Part shown: positions 39,786 to 48,964 of the stretch, one piece after another
Numbering within the stretch: the stretch's first letter is position 1
Layout: each line of letters opens with the position of its first letter
Assembly: GCA_945905295.1 (NCBI GenBank)
Contig: CAMDPX010000023.1
Coordinates: 1-50,270 of the forward strand
DNA length: 50,270 nucleotides
Direction: 5' to 3'
Origin: Planctomyces sp. SH-PL62
GTDB lineage: Bacteria; Planctomycetota; Planctomycetia; Planctomycetales; Planctomycetaceae
Program-made: the position numbers and the translations under genes
Notes under the pieces: model-generated
What the model was told of the DNA's origin: nothing
Databases searched by the model: none
Seen by the model: only the letters and a program-made list of their open reading frames with translations

Positions 39786-39872
39786 GGGGTCGGGAGTCTT
39801 TTTCAGGCCGCAGTCAAAGGTCATCCGGTTGTTTGACACGTATTGTGCGGCCTGAAAAAGACTCCCGACCCC
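39786..39872. repeat. REPIN-like element, family B, copy 2
   Basis: The 27-nt perfect inverted arms (39786-39812 and 39846-39872) begin GGGGTCGGGAGTCTTTTTCA, as in the copy at 5409. The 33-bp centre is unrelated to the other copy. The right arm lies just upstream of the decarboxylase start, and an artificial in-frame extension (LKKTPDPF) reads through it. Confidence 0.88.
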
Positions 39873-39902
39873 TTCACTGCGATCCGTCACGAAATGTCCC
39901 CC

Positions 39903-41555
39903 ATGTCTGCACCGTACCAAAACATCGTCCACACCTTGCGGCAAGCGTTTCCGCAGCCGACCTCGGACCGAGTTCACGACGCCTACTTCGTGTTCTCGTT
40001 CCTGCGAGCGCTCGACCAAGTCGACCGGATGAAGTCGGTCAGCCCGTTGCTCGGCAAGCCGGAGACACTGGACTACACGGCCGCGAAGCAATGCCGCGTC
40101 GCCGATGAACCCAGCACGCTGGAGCACGTCACCGAGGAATTGGTGGCCCACCTCTCCGGCCTGTTCGTCTCCGGCCACCCGCGAGCCCAAGTCAACGTCG
40201 TGCCGGCTCCGACGATCCCCAGCATCATCGGCGGAATGCTGCCGTCGATTTACAACCCGAACTTGTGCAGCGACGAATCGGGTCGCCGAGTTTCCGTGGC
40301 CGAAGTGGAAGTCACCGCGATGACCGCCGAACTCGTCGGCTATCCGGTCGAGCAAGCCGGCGGAGTCTTCACCTTCGGCGGCACCGGTACGCTGCTCTAC
40401 GGAGCCAAGATCGGACTCGAGAAAGCCTGCCCCGGCACCGCGCAAACCGGGCTGCGAGAACCGGCGGTCCTGATCTGCTCTGAGCGTGCTCACTACGCTT
40501 GCTCGACCGTTGCCAGTTGGTTGGGGCTCGGCGAACAGAACGTCGTGCAGATTCCAACGTCACCCGAAAACGAAATGCGCACCTGTCTCTTCGAGACGAT
40601 GCTGCGCGATGTGCTCAAGCAAGGCCGCAAAGTCGCCGCCATCGTGGCCACGATGGGAACGACCGACGCCTTCGGACTCGATGACCTCGCAAGCATCATC
40701 GAGATTCGCGATCGCCTGCGCGACGAATTCAGCCTCGACTACACGCCGCACATCCACGCCGACGCCGTGATCGGCTGGGCCTGGAGCGTCTTCAACGACT
40801 ACGACTTCGCGAAGAATCCGCTCGGCTTCGAGCCGCGCACCGTGCGGGCACTCGCTGGCACTGCGCGACGCATCAAGCATCTCGGAGCGAGCGATTCGCT
40901 GGGCATCGACTTCCACAAGACTGGATTCGCTCCGTATGTCAGCAGTCTGTTCTTGCTGCGCAGCGCGGCCAACTTGCAACTGATCTCGCGCGATCAATCG
41001 GCAACGCCGTACCTCTTCCAATCCGGCCATCATCATCCCGGCAAGTACACGCTGGAGACGACTCGCAGCGGCAGCGGTCCGATGGCAGCGCTCGCGAACC
41101 TGCGGCTGTTCGGCAAGGACGGCCTGCGATCGCTGCTCGGCCATTTGGTGACGATGGCCTCCGAGCTTTCGACGCACCTGAAGGCTCACGCTTCAACGAC
41201 GGTGCTCAACGCTGACAACTTCGGAGCGGTCACGTTGTTCCGCGTCTATCCCGACGGCGTCGATACGTTTTCAATTCCCAAGCTCGAACAAACTGATGCG
41301 TCGTACCGGACCCAGTTGCTCGCCAACAACGCCTACAATCGCCGCATCTTTGAGCTCATCCACGCTGAAGCCCTGCAAGGCCGAGGCATCGTAATCTCAC
41401 TCACCGACTGCTACCGCCTCTCGGATTACGGCGAGCCGATCGTCGCGCTGAAGTCATACATCATGAGTCCGTTCTCCGAACCCGAAAACGTCTCCGCCGT
41501 CCTCGACTCGATCTGGCGAGCACGGCAAATCATCGCTCAGGAAAAACAACCGTAG
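39903..41555 (+). CDS. PLP-dependent group II decarboxylase
   Basis: 550 residues. The PLP fold is seen in FGGTGTLLYGAKIGLEKA (phosphate-binding part), HADAVIGWAW with the Asp that pairs with the pyridine nitrogen (about 290), and the Schiff-base lysine in DFHKTGFAPY (about 339). It resembles glutamate/tyrosine/aromatic amino acid decarboxylases; the substrate cannot be told. The ATG at 39903 (MSAPYQNIV) is chosen; an ATG three codons earlier (39894) is equally possible. Neither has a strong ribosome site. Sequence further upstream is repeat. It is a monocistronic gene facing away from the LTA-synthase-like gene. Confidence 0.9.
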   Translation: MSAPYQNIVHTLRQAFPQPTSDRVHDAYFVFSFLRALDQVDRMKSVSPLLGKPETLDYTAAKQCRVADEPSTLEHVTEELVAHLSGLFVSGHPRAQVNVVPAPTIPSIIGGMLPSIYNPNLCSDESGRRVSVAEVEVTAMTAELVGYPVEQAGGVFTFGGTGTLLYGAKIGLEKACPGTAQTGLREPAVLICSERAHYACSTVASWLGLGEQNVVQIPTSPENEMRTCLFETMLRDVLKQGRKVAAIVATMGTTDAFGLDDLASIIEIRDRLRDEFSLDYTPHIHADAVIGWAWSVFNDYDFAKNPLGFEPRTVRALAGTARRIKHLGASDSLGIDFHKTGFAPYVSSLFLLRSAANLQLISRDQSATPYLFQSGHHHPGKYTLETTRSGSGPMAALANLRLFGKDGLRSLLGHLVTMASELSTHLKAHASTTVLNADNFGAVTLFRVYPDGVDTFSIPKLEQTDASYRTQLLANNAYNRRIFELIHAEALQGRGIVISLTDCYRLSDYGEPIVALKSYIMSPFSEPENVSAVLDSIWRARQIIAQEKQP

Positions 41556-41574
41556 CTCGACCAAATATGTGACA

Positions 41575-41653
41575 GGCGAGCGGGGCGGCGTCAGCCCCCC
41601 GGTGGTTATGATGACCGCGAACTAACCGGGGTGCTGACGCCGCCCCCCGTCGC
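41575..41653. repeat. GC-rich palindromic repeat, family A
   Basis: The left arm GGCGAGCGGGGCGGCGTCAG (41575) and the right arm GGGGTGCTGACGCCGCCCCC are separated by about 20 bp. The right end is slightly decayed. It lies between the decarboxylase and the small membrane protein. Confidence 0.85.
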
Positions 41654-41709
41654 GAGTGACCTCCGATTACTGATAATTGGCCAGTCAGGCTACGAGGGGA
41701 CTGCCAGCC

Positions 41710-42042
41710 ATGAGACTCGCGTCGTTCGCGTTCTTCGTGATTCTGGTTTTATTGCACGGCTCCGAGCAGGCGTTGTCACAACCGCTGAGCATGTTTCGCG
41801 ACGGGCCGACTCGAACGTGGGGCTTCACGCTGTTCGGCCTGTTGGCATTCATTGGCTTGAAGTGGATTTGGACTCTGATCCGGACGCGTCGAATCTCCGA
41901 TTTGCTCGCCGTCGTTCCCGCCTTGCCGTTGTTGGGATTCGTCGCATTGACCGATTCCGGCGACGGCTGGCATCTGGCGGCCTCGTTCGTGTTGCTCGGC
42001 TGGATTCTGCTGTTCTTCGCCGCGAAGCCTTCGGTTCCGTAG
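41710..42042 (+). CDS. Small integral membrane protein of unknown function
   Basis: 110 residues with four hydrophobic segments: LASFAFFVILVLLHG, WGFTLFGLLAFIGLKWIW, LLAVVPALPLLGFVAL and HLAASFVLLGWILLFFA. The ATG at 41710 follows GAGGGG at 41694. No cysteine or charged residue suggests a catalytic site. No family recognised. It stands alone between a family A repeat and the IS. Confidence 0.65.
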   Translation: MRLASFAFFVILVLLHGSEQALSQPLSMFRDGPTRTWGFTLFGLLAFIGLKWIWTLIRTRRISDLLAVVPALPLLGFVALTDSGDGWHLAASFVLLGWILLFFAAKPSVP

Positions 42043-42379
42043 ACACACGCGGAAGGGCACTCTTTTTTGCGAGAACTACTGAAGCGGCAATAGATTACGC
42101 TGTTCGACCCAGTAGTGCAAATCGTGGCAACTCGACGCACGAAATGGCATTTTTACGCGGTAATTGAGCGGTGCGCCGGTAATTACCGGCAGCGAAACTG
42201 ACGCGCATTGGCTGTCACGGCAGCCATCCAAAACGGCATCAAACAGGGGTGAGTTCGGACGCTCTCAATGAGCCACAACTGGTCGATAATCTGGGCCGCT
42301 CTTGAGACGTTCCGGGGGCACATAGCGCTGTTCAACGAATGTGTCAGACTCCACCTTAATAACGAGTTGCGACAATAGC
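42043..42379. other. Intergenic region upstream of the IS transposase
   Basis: About 340 bp that may include the left end of the insertion sequence. I cannot place its terminal repeat. No gene is supported. Confidence 0.4.
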
Positions 42380-43447
42380 ATGACCGCCAAAATCTTCCAC
42401 CCACTGCTGGCTCTGATCGCGTCTGCGAGCAGCAACGAACTCGCGAAGTACGTCGAATTTCTGAAGGAGGAGAACAAGATTCTCCGGGCGCGGATTCCGG
42501 GTCAGGTTCACACGAAGCCCGACGAGCGGTCCCGACTGATCAAGCTGGGGAAGGCGCTGGGCCAGGCGATCGAAGAGTTGATCACGTTGGTTGCTCCGTC
42601 CACGTTTTATCGCTGGTGCCGTGAAGCGGACTCCGGGAAGAAGAAGCCGAATCCGAAAGGTGGCCAACGCAAGCCGCGTGAGATCCGTGAATTCGTTATC
42701 GAGATCGCGAAGACCACGGGCTTCGGCTACACGCGCATCATCGGCGAGCTGCGAAAGGTCGGGATTAAAGGGATCAGCCGGCAGACCGTTCGCAACATTT
42801 TGAAGGAGGAGGGAATTGTGCCGGGACCGGATCGAACATCCGATTGCTGGGACAACTTCGTCAAACGACATGCCGAGACACTGTGGGCCGTGGATTTCTT
42901 CTCGGTCAAAACGGTGACGATTAACGGCCTGCGTGAGATGTATCTGATGGCGTTTCTATGCCTGAGCAGCCGCGAAGTGATCGTGTCGTCGTCCACCGAG
43001 CATCCCAACTCCACTTGGGTGGTGGAGCAAACCAAAGAGTTCCTCGATCAGACGATCAATCGCGAGCAGAAACCGTCGATCGTGATGCACGATCGCGACA
43101 CTAAATTCACCAAAGACTTCACGGCCACGCTGAAAGCCAAAGGCGTGCGAACAAACGTGCTTCCCATTGCCTCGCCCAATTTGAACGGCAGGGTCGAAAG
43201 GTTCGTGCAATCAATAAAATACGAGTGTTTGTTCAAATTCATTCTGTTTGGGAAACGGCACTTGGACCACGTCGTGTCGGAATGGGTCCAGTATTACAAC
43301 ACCCGACGCAGTCACATGGAGCGTGATCACCTGCCGCCGCTCCGCAAGCGGGCACCGAAGGCGGTTCGCAAATTGTCGCGGGACAAAATCGAAGTCCGCT
43401 CGTATGTCGGCGGACTGGTGAATTCGTTTGAGCGGAAAGCGGCGTAG
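42380..43447 (+). CDS. DDE transposase with integrase core (planctomycete IS, IS3/IS481-like)
   Basis: 355 residues starting at ATG 42380 (MTAKIFHPLLALIASASSNE). The N-terminus has a coiled helix (LAKYVEFLKEENKILRARIP) and a helix-turn-helix. The catalytic core has WAVDFF (Asp172), HDRDTKF (Asp238) and NGRVERFVQSIKYE (Glu273), the DDE triad with about 35 residues between the last two. Reading frame intact. A related C-terminal fragment and right flank occur at 46739-47028 in the same orientation. This element was probably the more recent arrival. Confidence 0.92.
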   Translation: MTAKIFHPLLALIASASSNELAKYVEFLKEENKILRARIPGQVHTKPDERSRLIKLGKALGQAIEELITLVAPSTFYRWCREADSGKKKPNPKGGQRKPREIREFVIEIAKTTGFGYTRIIGELRKVGIKGISRQTVRNILKEEGIVPGPDRTSDCWDNFVKRHAETLWAVDFFSVKTVTINGLREMYLMAFLCLSSREVIVSSSTEHPNSTWVVEQTKEFLDQTINREQKPSIVMHDRDTKFTKDFTATLKAKGVRTNVLPIASPNLNGRVERFVQSIKYECLFKFILFGKRHLDHVVSEWVQYYNTRRSHMERDHLPPLRKRAPKAVRKLSRDKIEVRSYVGGLVNSFERKAA

Positions 43448-43554
43448 GCCCGCGGTGATTCGTCACTCGAACGCATCGCAGCTTCCACGCTCATCACGGA
43501 TTTCGGAACGGCTGAGTTTTGTGACCACACGGCCACGGAGATTGCAACAAGCCA

Positions 43555-44955
43555 TCAACTCACTCCGCCTGTGAACAGCGGCGCGATTCGTTCGCCTTCG
43601 CTGGCGTGACTGGGGCGGTTCACTCGGTCTTTGATGATACTGCGCGGGTCGATGCCAAGTGACGAGAAGATCGTGGCTCCGAGATCGGACGGGAAGTACG
43701 GGTTCGAGGCGGGATAGGCGGCGATGTTGTCGGAACTGCCGATGACTTGTCCGCCGCGCACGCCGGCCCCGGCGAAGAGGGCGAAGAAGACCCCGCCCCA
43801 GTGGTCGCGGCCGTCCGGGACGTAGCTGGGCGTGCCAACATTGCCGCCGAGCTTCGGAGTGCGGCCGAACTCGCCCACCATCACGACCAGCGTTTCATCC
43901 AACAGGCCCGAGGAACTCAGATCGTCGAGCAGTGCGGACACGCCTTGATCCAGCGGCGGCAGCAGGCGGTCTTTGAGCTGCGTGAAGTTGCTGTTGTGAG
44001 TGTCCCAGTTATTCATCGTCCCCATGTTGGCTTGCACGATCGGGACTCCAGCTTGCACGAGCCGCCGCGACAACAGCAACGATTGGCCGAAGAGGTGACG
44101 GCCATAATTGTCCCGCACGGCGGCCGGTTCCTGGTCGATGGCGAAGGCCCGGCCGATCGCGCTGGTGGTCAGGATCGACATTGCCTGGTCCTGATAGTTA
44201 CTGAACTCCGTCGCCGAGCGAACGAGATCGAAGCTCGCCGACTGAGCATTGAACTGCGCCAGCAATTCACGCCGATGTCCGAGCGCATCGACGGTCATCC
44301 CGACAGGAAGACTGAGGTTTTCAACACGAAACTTCGGGTCGTTGGGATCTTGTTTGACATGCCACGGGTCGTACTTCGCTCCGAGGAAGCCGGCATCCTG
44401 ACCCGAGAACCCGTAGCCGTTATTCAAATAGGTCGGCAGCATCACACCGTTGGGAATTCCGTCGCGCCGCGGTCGCAGGTAGTCGAGCGTCGAGGCGTAG
44501 CACGGCCAATCGTTTCGCGAGGCCATGTGCGTCGAACCAATCGGCATCTTGTCGATGCCGGTGAGCAGCATGTGCGTCGCATGTTCGTGACTCGGCAGCC
44601 CGTGAGTCATCGAGCGAATCACGGCATACTTGTCGGATCGAGCGGCCAGCTTCGGCAAGTGCTCGCAGACATCCATTCCCGGCGTGCGCGTGGCAATCGA
44701 CTGAAAAGTGCCGCGCACTTCAGCCGGAGCCTCCGGCTTTAAATCGAACATGTCGAGATGACTCGGAGCTCCGGTCAAAAAAATCAGGATGACGCTGCGA
44801 GCACGTTGCTCTCCGATTGGCTTGGACTCTGCGGCTCGCGATTGCTGCGCCAGCAACGTCGGCAGACCTAAGCCGATCAATCCGGCATATCCGACCTGCA
44901 ATAGCTCACGCCGGTGGATGCCGAGCGTGTGTCGATGAGCGTTTCGCGAATTCAT
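43555..44955 (-). CDS. DUF1501 family secreted protein, copy 1
   Basis: 466 residues. A Tat-like leader (HRRELLQVGYAGLIGLGLPT) precedes the alkaline-phosphatase-like DUF1501 core: LTGAPSHLDMFDLKPEAP, IRSMTHGLPSHEHATHMLLT, YGRHLFGQSLLLSRRLVQAG and VMVGEFGRTPKLGG followed by GRDHW. These are the family hallmarks; several are predicted metal ligands. The function is unproven but members are exported and often associated with DUF1549/DUF1553 cytochrome genes, which are not here. The IS is just downstream. Confidence 0.93.
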   Translation of the reverse strand: MNSRNAHRHTLGIHRRELLQVGYAGLIGLGLPTLLAQQSRAAESKPIGEQRARSVILIFLTGAPSHLDMFDLKPEAPAEVRGTFQSIATRTPGMDVCEHLPKLAARSDKYAVIRSMTHGLPSHEHATHMLLTGIDKMPIGSTHMASRNDWPCYASTLDYLRPRRDGIPNGVMLPTYLNNGYGFSGQDAGFLGAKYDPWHVKQDPNDPKFRVENLSLPVGMTVDALGHRRELLAQFNAQSASFDLVRSATEFSNYQDQAMSILTTSAIGRAFAIDQEPAAVRDNYGRHLFGQSLLLSRRLVQAGVPIVQANMGTMNNWDTHNSNFTQLKDRLLPPLDQGVSALLDDLSSSGLLDETLVVMVGEFGRTPKLGGNVGTPSYVPDGRDHWGGVFFALFAGAGVRGGQVIGSSDNIAAYPASNPYFPSDLGATIFSSLGIDPRSIIKDRVNRPSHASEGERIAPLFTGGVS

Positions 44956-45019
44956 GTCGGCGGCTTTCTAGGGAGTCCGGCGATTGGCTCGCCGTGAATT
45001 GTCAGCATGAAACACAGTC

Positions 45020-46438
45020 TTAAAACAGAGCGGTCACCGGCGTGCCGAGGCTGATCCGCTGCGGGCGATTGAGCTGGTCGTAGACCGCCGACTCTGGAGC
45101 GTAACCGAAGGCGTGCAGGATCGTCGCCATGTAATCGTCCGGCGTGACTGGCAGATCTTTCACGTAAGCTCCGATGCCGTCGCTGGCACCGTAGATATGT
45201 CCCCCGCGAACGCCACCGCCCGCGAGCAACTGCGTGTAGCACGGAGCCCAATGGTCTCGGCCGGCCGTCGCGTTGATGCGCGGCGTGCGACCGAACTCTC
45301 CCGCGACCGCGACGAGCGTCTCGCCAAGCAGTCCGCGCTCCTGAAGGTCTTCTAACAATGCCGAGAACGACCGGTCGAACGACGGACAGCAGTACTGATG
45401 TTTGAGCATCGCTTCTCCTTTGAGTTGACCGTCGATGCCGCAGACGTCGTTGGGCACGCCGTGATTGTCCCACAGATTGAACTGGCAGCCTTTCTCGTCG
45501 AAGAACGTCCAGAAGACGTTGACGACTCGCACGCCCGATTCGACCAGCCGCCGTGCCAACAGGAAGCTCTGCCCGTATTCATTGCGTCCGTAGCGATCTC
45601 GCAACGCGGCCGGTTCACGGCTGAGATCGAACGCTTGGTTCGCTGTGCCCGAACTCATCAGGTTGAGCGCCTTGTCGTAATACCCGGCGAACAGCGTTTC
45701 CGCCGAGGCCGCTCGGATCGTCGCCGCCGAACCGTTTGCCTGACCGAGCATACGACGGCGATTCTCAAACCGTGTTTGGTCGATGCCATCGGCCAAGCGA
45801 ATGGCATCGAGCTTCACTTCGCGATCGGACAAAGAACCCTTCTTTTCCTTGTCGAGCATGAGCGGGTCAAAAGCCGCTCCGAGAAACCCCGCCGACTGCC
45901 CTTTGTAGGACGGCCCGCCGGTTGTGAAGGGCCGAGGCAAGATCACCCACGGAGGCAGCTCGCCGCAGTCGCCGCGCAGCCGATGCAAGATCGCACCGAG
46001 CGCGGGATGATCATGCCGCGAGACATGCACAGCTCCCGGCTGAGCAGGTAATTGTCCGAGCAACGATCGGGCAATGGCGGTGTCGTGTCCGTTGTCGTCA
46101 TGAGTCATCGACCGAATGATCGCCAACTTGTCCGCGTGTCGCGCGACTTGTGGGATCAGCTCGCCGAATCGAATTCCGGGGACGTTGGTGTCGATCGCCT
46201 GAAAGGTGCTGCGGATTCCGTCGGGAGCGTCCGGCTTCAAATCCCACAGGTCATTTTGCGAAGGCCCACCGCACAGAAAAATGAAGAGGGAGTTCTTGGC
46301 CGTTCCGTTCGTCGACTCCGTCTCGGCCCGTAATCCACTGGGCAGTGTCAAACCGAGTAGCCCCAGCGAACTCAGCCGCAGCAATTCGCGACGGCTCACG
46401 CAACGGTCAGCTCGATGTGCTGAGACCAGTGAAATCAT
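45020..46438 (-). CDS. DUF1501 family secreted protein, copy 2
   Basis: 472 residues starting at ATG 46438. The leader is SRRELLRLSSLGLLGLTLPS. The core motifs are CGGPSQNDLWDLKPDAPDGI, IRSMTHDDNGHDTAIARSLL, YGRNEYGQSFLLARRLVESG and GEFGRTPRINATAGRDHWAP. It is clearly diverged from copy 1 at 64 bp distance, so this is not a recent duplication. It is likely in one operon with copy 1 and transcribed first. The longer frame to 46495 is not supported. Confidence 0.93.
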   Translation of the reverse strand: MISLVSAHRADRCVSRRELLRLSSLGLLGLTLPSGLRAETESTNGTAKNSLFIFLCGGPSQNDLWDLKPDAPDGIRSTFQAIDTNVPGIRFGELIPQVARHADKLAIIRSMTHDDNGHDTAIARSLLGQLPAQPGAVHVSRHDHPALGAILHRLRGDCGELPPWVILPRPFTTGGPSYKGQSAGFLGAAFDPLMLDKEKKGSLSDREVKLDAIRLADGIDQTRFENRRRMLGQANGSAATIRAASAETLFAGYYDKALNLMSSGTANQAFDLSREPAALRDRYGRNEYGQSFLLARRLVESGVRVVNVFWTFFDEKGCQFNLWDNHGVPNDVCGIDGQLKGEAMLKHQYCCPSFDRSFSALLEDLQERGLLGETLVAVAGEFGRTPRINATAGRDHWAPCYTQLLAGGGVRGGHIYGASDGIGAYVKDLPVTPDDYMATILHAFGYAPESAVYDQLNRPQRISLGTPVTALF

Positions 46439-46738
46439 TCCATACCTTTTGTCAAAGGCGACTTGGTCGCTAACGGGGACGACCGCTCCTGTCATCGGAT
46501 TTCCAAAACTGGCGACAACAGATTACTGCCTGCCAATGCGACCGGCCACCCGTTTCATGGGATAGGTTTCCAGACTGTTATGTCCACAGAAGCATCACAG
46601 GGTGGAAGCCTATGTCACGGAGTGCTCAACAAACTCTCAGACGATCAACTCCTTGCTGACACGAGCCTTGTAGACATCGGCCAGACGTCCGTCGCGGCTG
46701 TTGTGATCGAAGGTGAGTCGCTGGTGGTCGAGACCCAG

Positions 46739-46828
46739 GAAGCGGTTCGCAAGTTGTCGCGAGACAAGTTCCAAGCTCGGTCGTATGTCGGCGGACTCGT
46801 GCAGTCGTTTGAACGCAGGGCGGCCTAA
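46739..46828 (+). pseudogene. C-terminal remnant of an IS transposase
   Basis: In-frame EAVRKLSRDKFQARSYVGGL followed by VQSFERRAA and a stop matches the last 29 residues of the transposase at 42380 (KAVRKLSRDKIEVRSYVGGL...). The rest of the gene is gone. At about 46927-47020 the DNA again resembles the sequence after the intact transposase (43457-43540), with GATTCGTCA...CGCATCGCAGCTTC-like bases. So the right end of an old copy survives, with about 100 bp in between. The flanking 46439-46738 shows nothing else. Confidence 0.8.
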
Positions 46829-47092
46829 ATCGTTAGCCGAGAGAAATCGAACAACGCAAGGCGATCAAAGACAGCGAGGACGCGATCGATCTCGCCTTGT
46901 CCGTGATGAGGGTAGCATTCGCTGTACGCCGAGATTCGTCATTCCAAGGCGTCGCAACTTCGCCGCACATCGCGGAAATTGCCTCGGCGGAGTATTTTGT
47001 CCCACGGCATGGCAACGTAGTGTTGGACATTCTGGCTTGAGACAACTTTCAACGTGCGTCGGACAAATTAGGAACAACTCGGAGCCCAATTC

Positions 47093-48835
47093 ATGACGGT
47101 CGCATTGCGTCAATTCACTCTGCTCGCTGTCACTTTCGTTGCGTTGTCCACCGTATCGTCGGTCAGTGCCGAAGTTCGCATGGAAACCGTCATTGTTCCG
47201 ATGCGCGACGGCATGCGGTTGGCGACGGACATTTATCGAGACGACGCGATCAAGAGCGCACCCGTGGCCTTGATGCGCACTCCTTACAACAAGGAGCGGG
47301 CCAAGGCGGTTGCAGAGCGATTCGCGGCGGCGGGGTATGTGGCAGTCGTGCAGGACAATCGGGGCAAGTTCGCGTCCGAAGGGACTTTCTTTCCGTACGA
47401 CAATGAAGGTCAGGACGGCTTCGACGCCGTCGAATGGATCAGCAAGCAGGCATGGTGCGATGGTCGCATCGGTATGTGGGGGAGTTCGTATGTCGGGGCG
47501 ACTCAGTGGCAAGCGGCGGTCGAACATCCGCCGGGGCTCACCACGATCACACCGACCGCAACCTTCAGCAGCTTCTATCGCAACCTGTATCTCGGCGGCG
47601 CGGTGCGGTTGTCGCTGATTTCGAAATGGGCGTCGGGCAACTCGCCCAAACCGAGCGGTGCAATGGTGACAAACAATTGGGATCGCACGCTGCTGCACCT
47701 GCCATTGAATGAGATTGATGACCAAATCGGTTTTCCGATCCCGTGGCTCGAAGGGATGCTCACTCATCCGACGCCAAGCGGTTACTGGCGGCGACTCGAC
47801 ATGACACGCGACATCACCGAACTGAAGCTGCCGATGCAGCATGTCGTCGGTTACTACGACTTCTTCTCGCGCGAGTCTGTCAACAACTTCGTCCGTATGC
47901 AGCGACACGCGACCGATCCTGAGACGCGAAAGCAGCAGCAATTGATTCTCGGCCCGTGGGATCATGGCACGATCGGCAAGTCGAAAGTCGGCGATCTCGA
48001 CTTCGGACCTGACGCGCAGTGGGATGCCGCAGGAGCGACGCTGCAATGGTTCGACCGCTACTTGAAACGCGATCCGAAGGTCATCGCAACACCTCTGATT
48101 CCCGTGCGATTCTTCATGCTCGGTGAGAATCAATGGCACGAGTCCGATACCTGGCCGCCCACCGGATTCAAAGACGCTTCCTTCTATTTGCATTCCGGCG
48201 GCAAGGCGAACACGCAAAGTGGCGACGGTCGCTTGGATCGCACGGCTCCCAACAGCGATGAACTGGTCGATCGCTTTCAAGCAGACCCCGCCAATCCCAC
48301 ACCGGCTTGTCCCGTGACTGATAGGACTCCGCTTCACGCCGCGCATTGGGCACCTGTGGAACAAAGCGTCATTGAAGTCCGTCCTGACGTTTTGGTCTAC
48401 ACGTCCGAGCCGCTCACTGAACCGCTCGCATTCGCGGGCGATGCGAAGGCTGAGCTGTTCGTCTCCGCGGATACTCCCGATGCCGACTGGGTCGTGAAGC
48501 TGATCGACGTGCATCCGGACGGAGCGGCATACAACCTCGCGGTTGGCATCTTGCGCGGACGCTATCGTGAATCCGAGTTGCAACCGAAGTTGCTGACGCC
48601 CAACGAGACCTACAAGATTACGGTCGATCTCGGCCCGATCGCGGCTCAGTTGGCAACGGGCCATCGACTGCGAATCGGCGTCTGCGGTGCGTACTTCCCG
48701 TTGTTCGATCGCAACTCGAACACGGCTGAGGGAATCTTTGGCAAAGCCACCGCTATCGCGACCGAGTCCGTTTATCACTCATCGGTGAAGCCCTCGCGAA
48801 TCATCCTGCCGGTTGGCGCGAAGGTGGGACAATGA
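47093..48835 (+). CDS. Secreted CocE/NonD-type alpha/beta hydrolase (peptidase S15 family)
   Basis: 580 residues with a signal peptide (1-26, ending VSA). The N-terminal alpha/beta-hydrolase part has VPMRDGMRLATDIYR, the oxyanion region TPYNKERAK and the nucleophile elbow GMWGSSYVGATQW (Ser132). Catalytic Asp is likely in VVGYYDFFSRE and His in ILGPWDHGTIG (about 297). The C-terminal half is the jelly-roll domain of X-Pro dipeptidyl-peptidase/cocaine esterase relatives. It probably hydrolyses acyl esters, amides or peptides in the periplasm. CGGAG precedes the ATG. The third DUF1501 gene is convergent, 129 bp away. Confidence 0.93.
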   Translation: MTVALRQFTLLAVTFVALSTVSSVSAEVRMETVIVPMRDGMRLATDIYRDDAIKSAPVALMRTPYNKERAKAVAERFAAAGYVAVVQDNRGKFASEGTFFPYDNEGQDGFDAVEWISKQAWCDGRIGMWGSSYVGATQWQAAVEHPPGLTTITPTATFSSFYRNLYLGGAVRLSLISKWASGNSPKPSGAMVTNNWDRTLLHLPLNEIDDQIGFPIPWLEGMLTHPTPSGYWRRLDMTRDITELKLPMQHVVGYYDFFSRESVNNFVRMQRHATDPETRKQQQLILGPWDHGTIGKSKVGDLDFGPDAQWDAAGATLQWFDRYLKRDPKVIATPLIPVRFFMLGENQWHESDTWPPTGFKDASFYLHSGGKANTQSGDGRLDRTAPNSDELVDRFQADPANPTPACPVTDRTPLHAAHWAPVEQSVIEVRPDVLVYTSEPLTEPLAFAGDAKAELFVSADTPDADWVVKLIDVHPDGAAYNLAVGILRGRYRESELQPKLLTPNETYKITVDLGPIAAQLATGHRLRIGVCGAYFPLFDRNSNTAEGIFGKATAIATESVYHSSVKPSRIILPVGAKVGQ

Positions 48836-48964
48836 GCAGAACTCGCGCGCTGCACGCGTTAAACGCTGGCCTTTGCGTCGAATTGCAAGCGGCCGTCCCG
48901 CCAGGAATTGGGAGAATGACCGGCGATCTTCTGGCCATCGCGAATCATGACGAGCCGTGCTGCG

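Noticed and set aside
46865-48778. 637-codon minus-strand frame
   Set aside because: Opposite strand of the well-supported CocE-type hydrolase.
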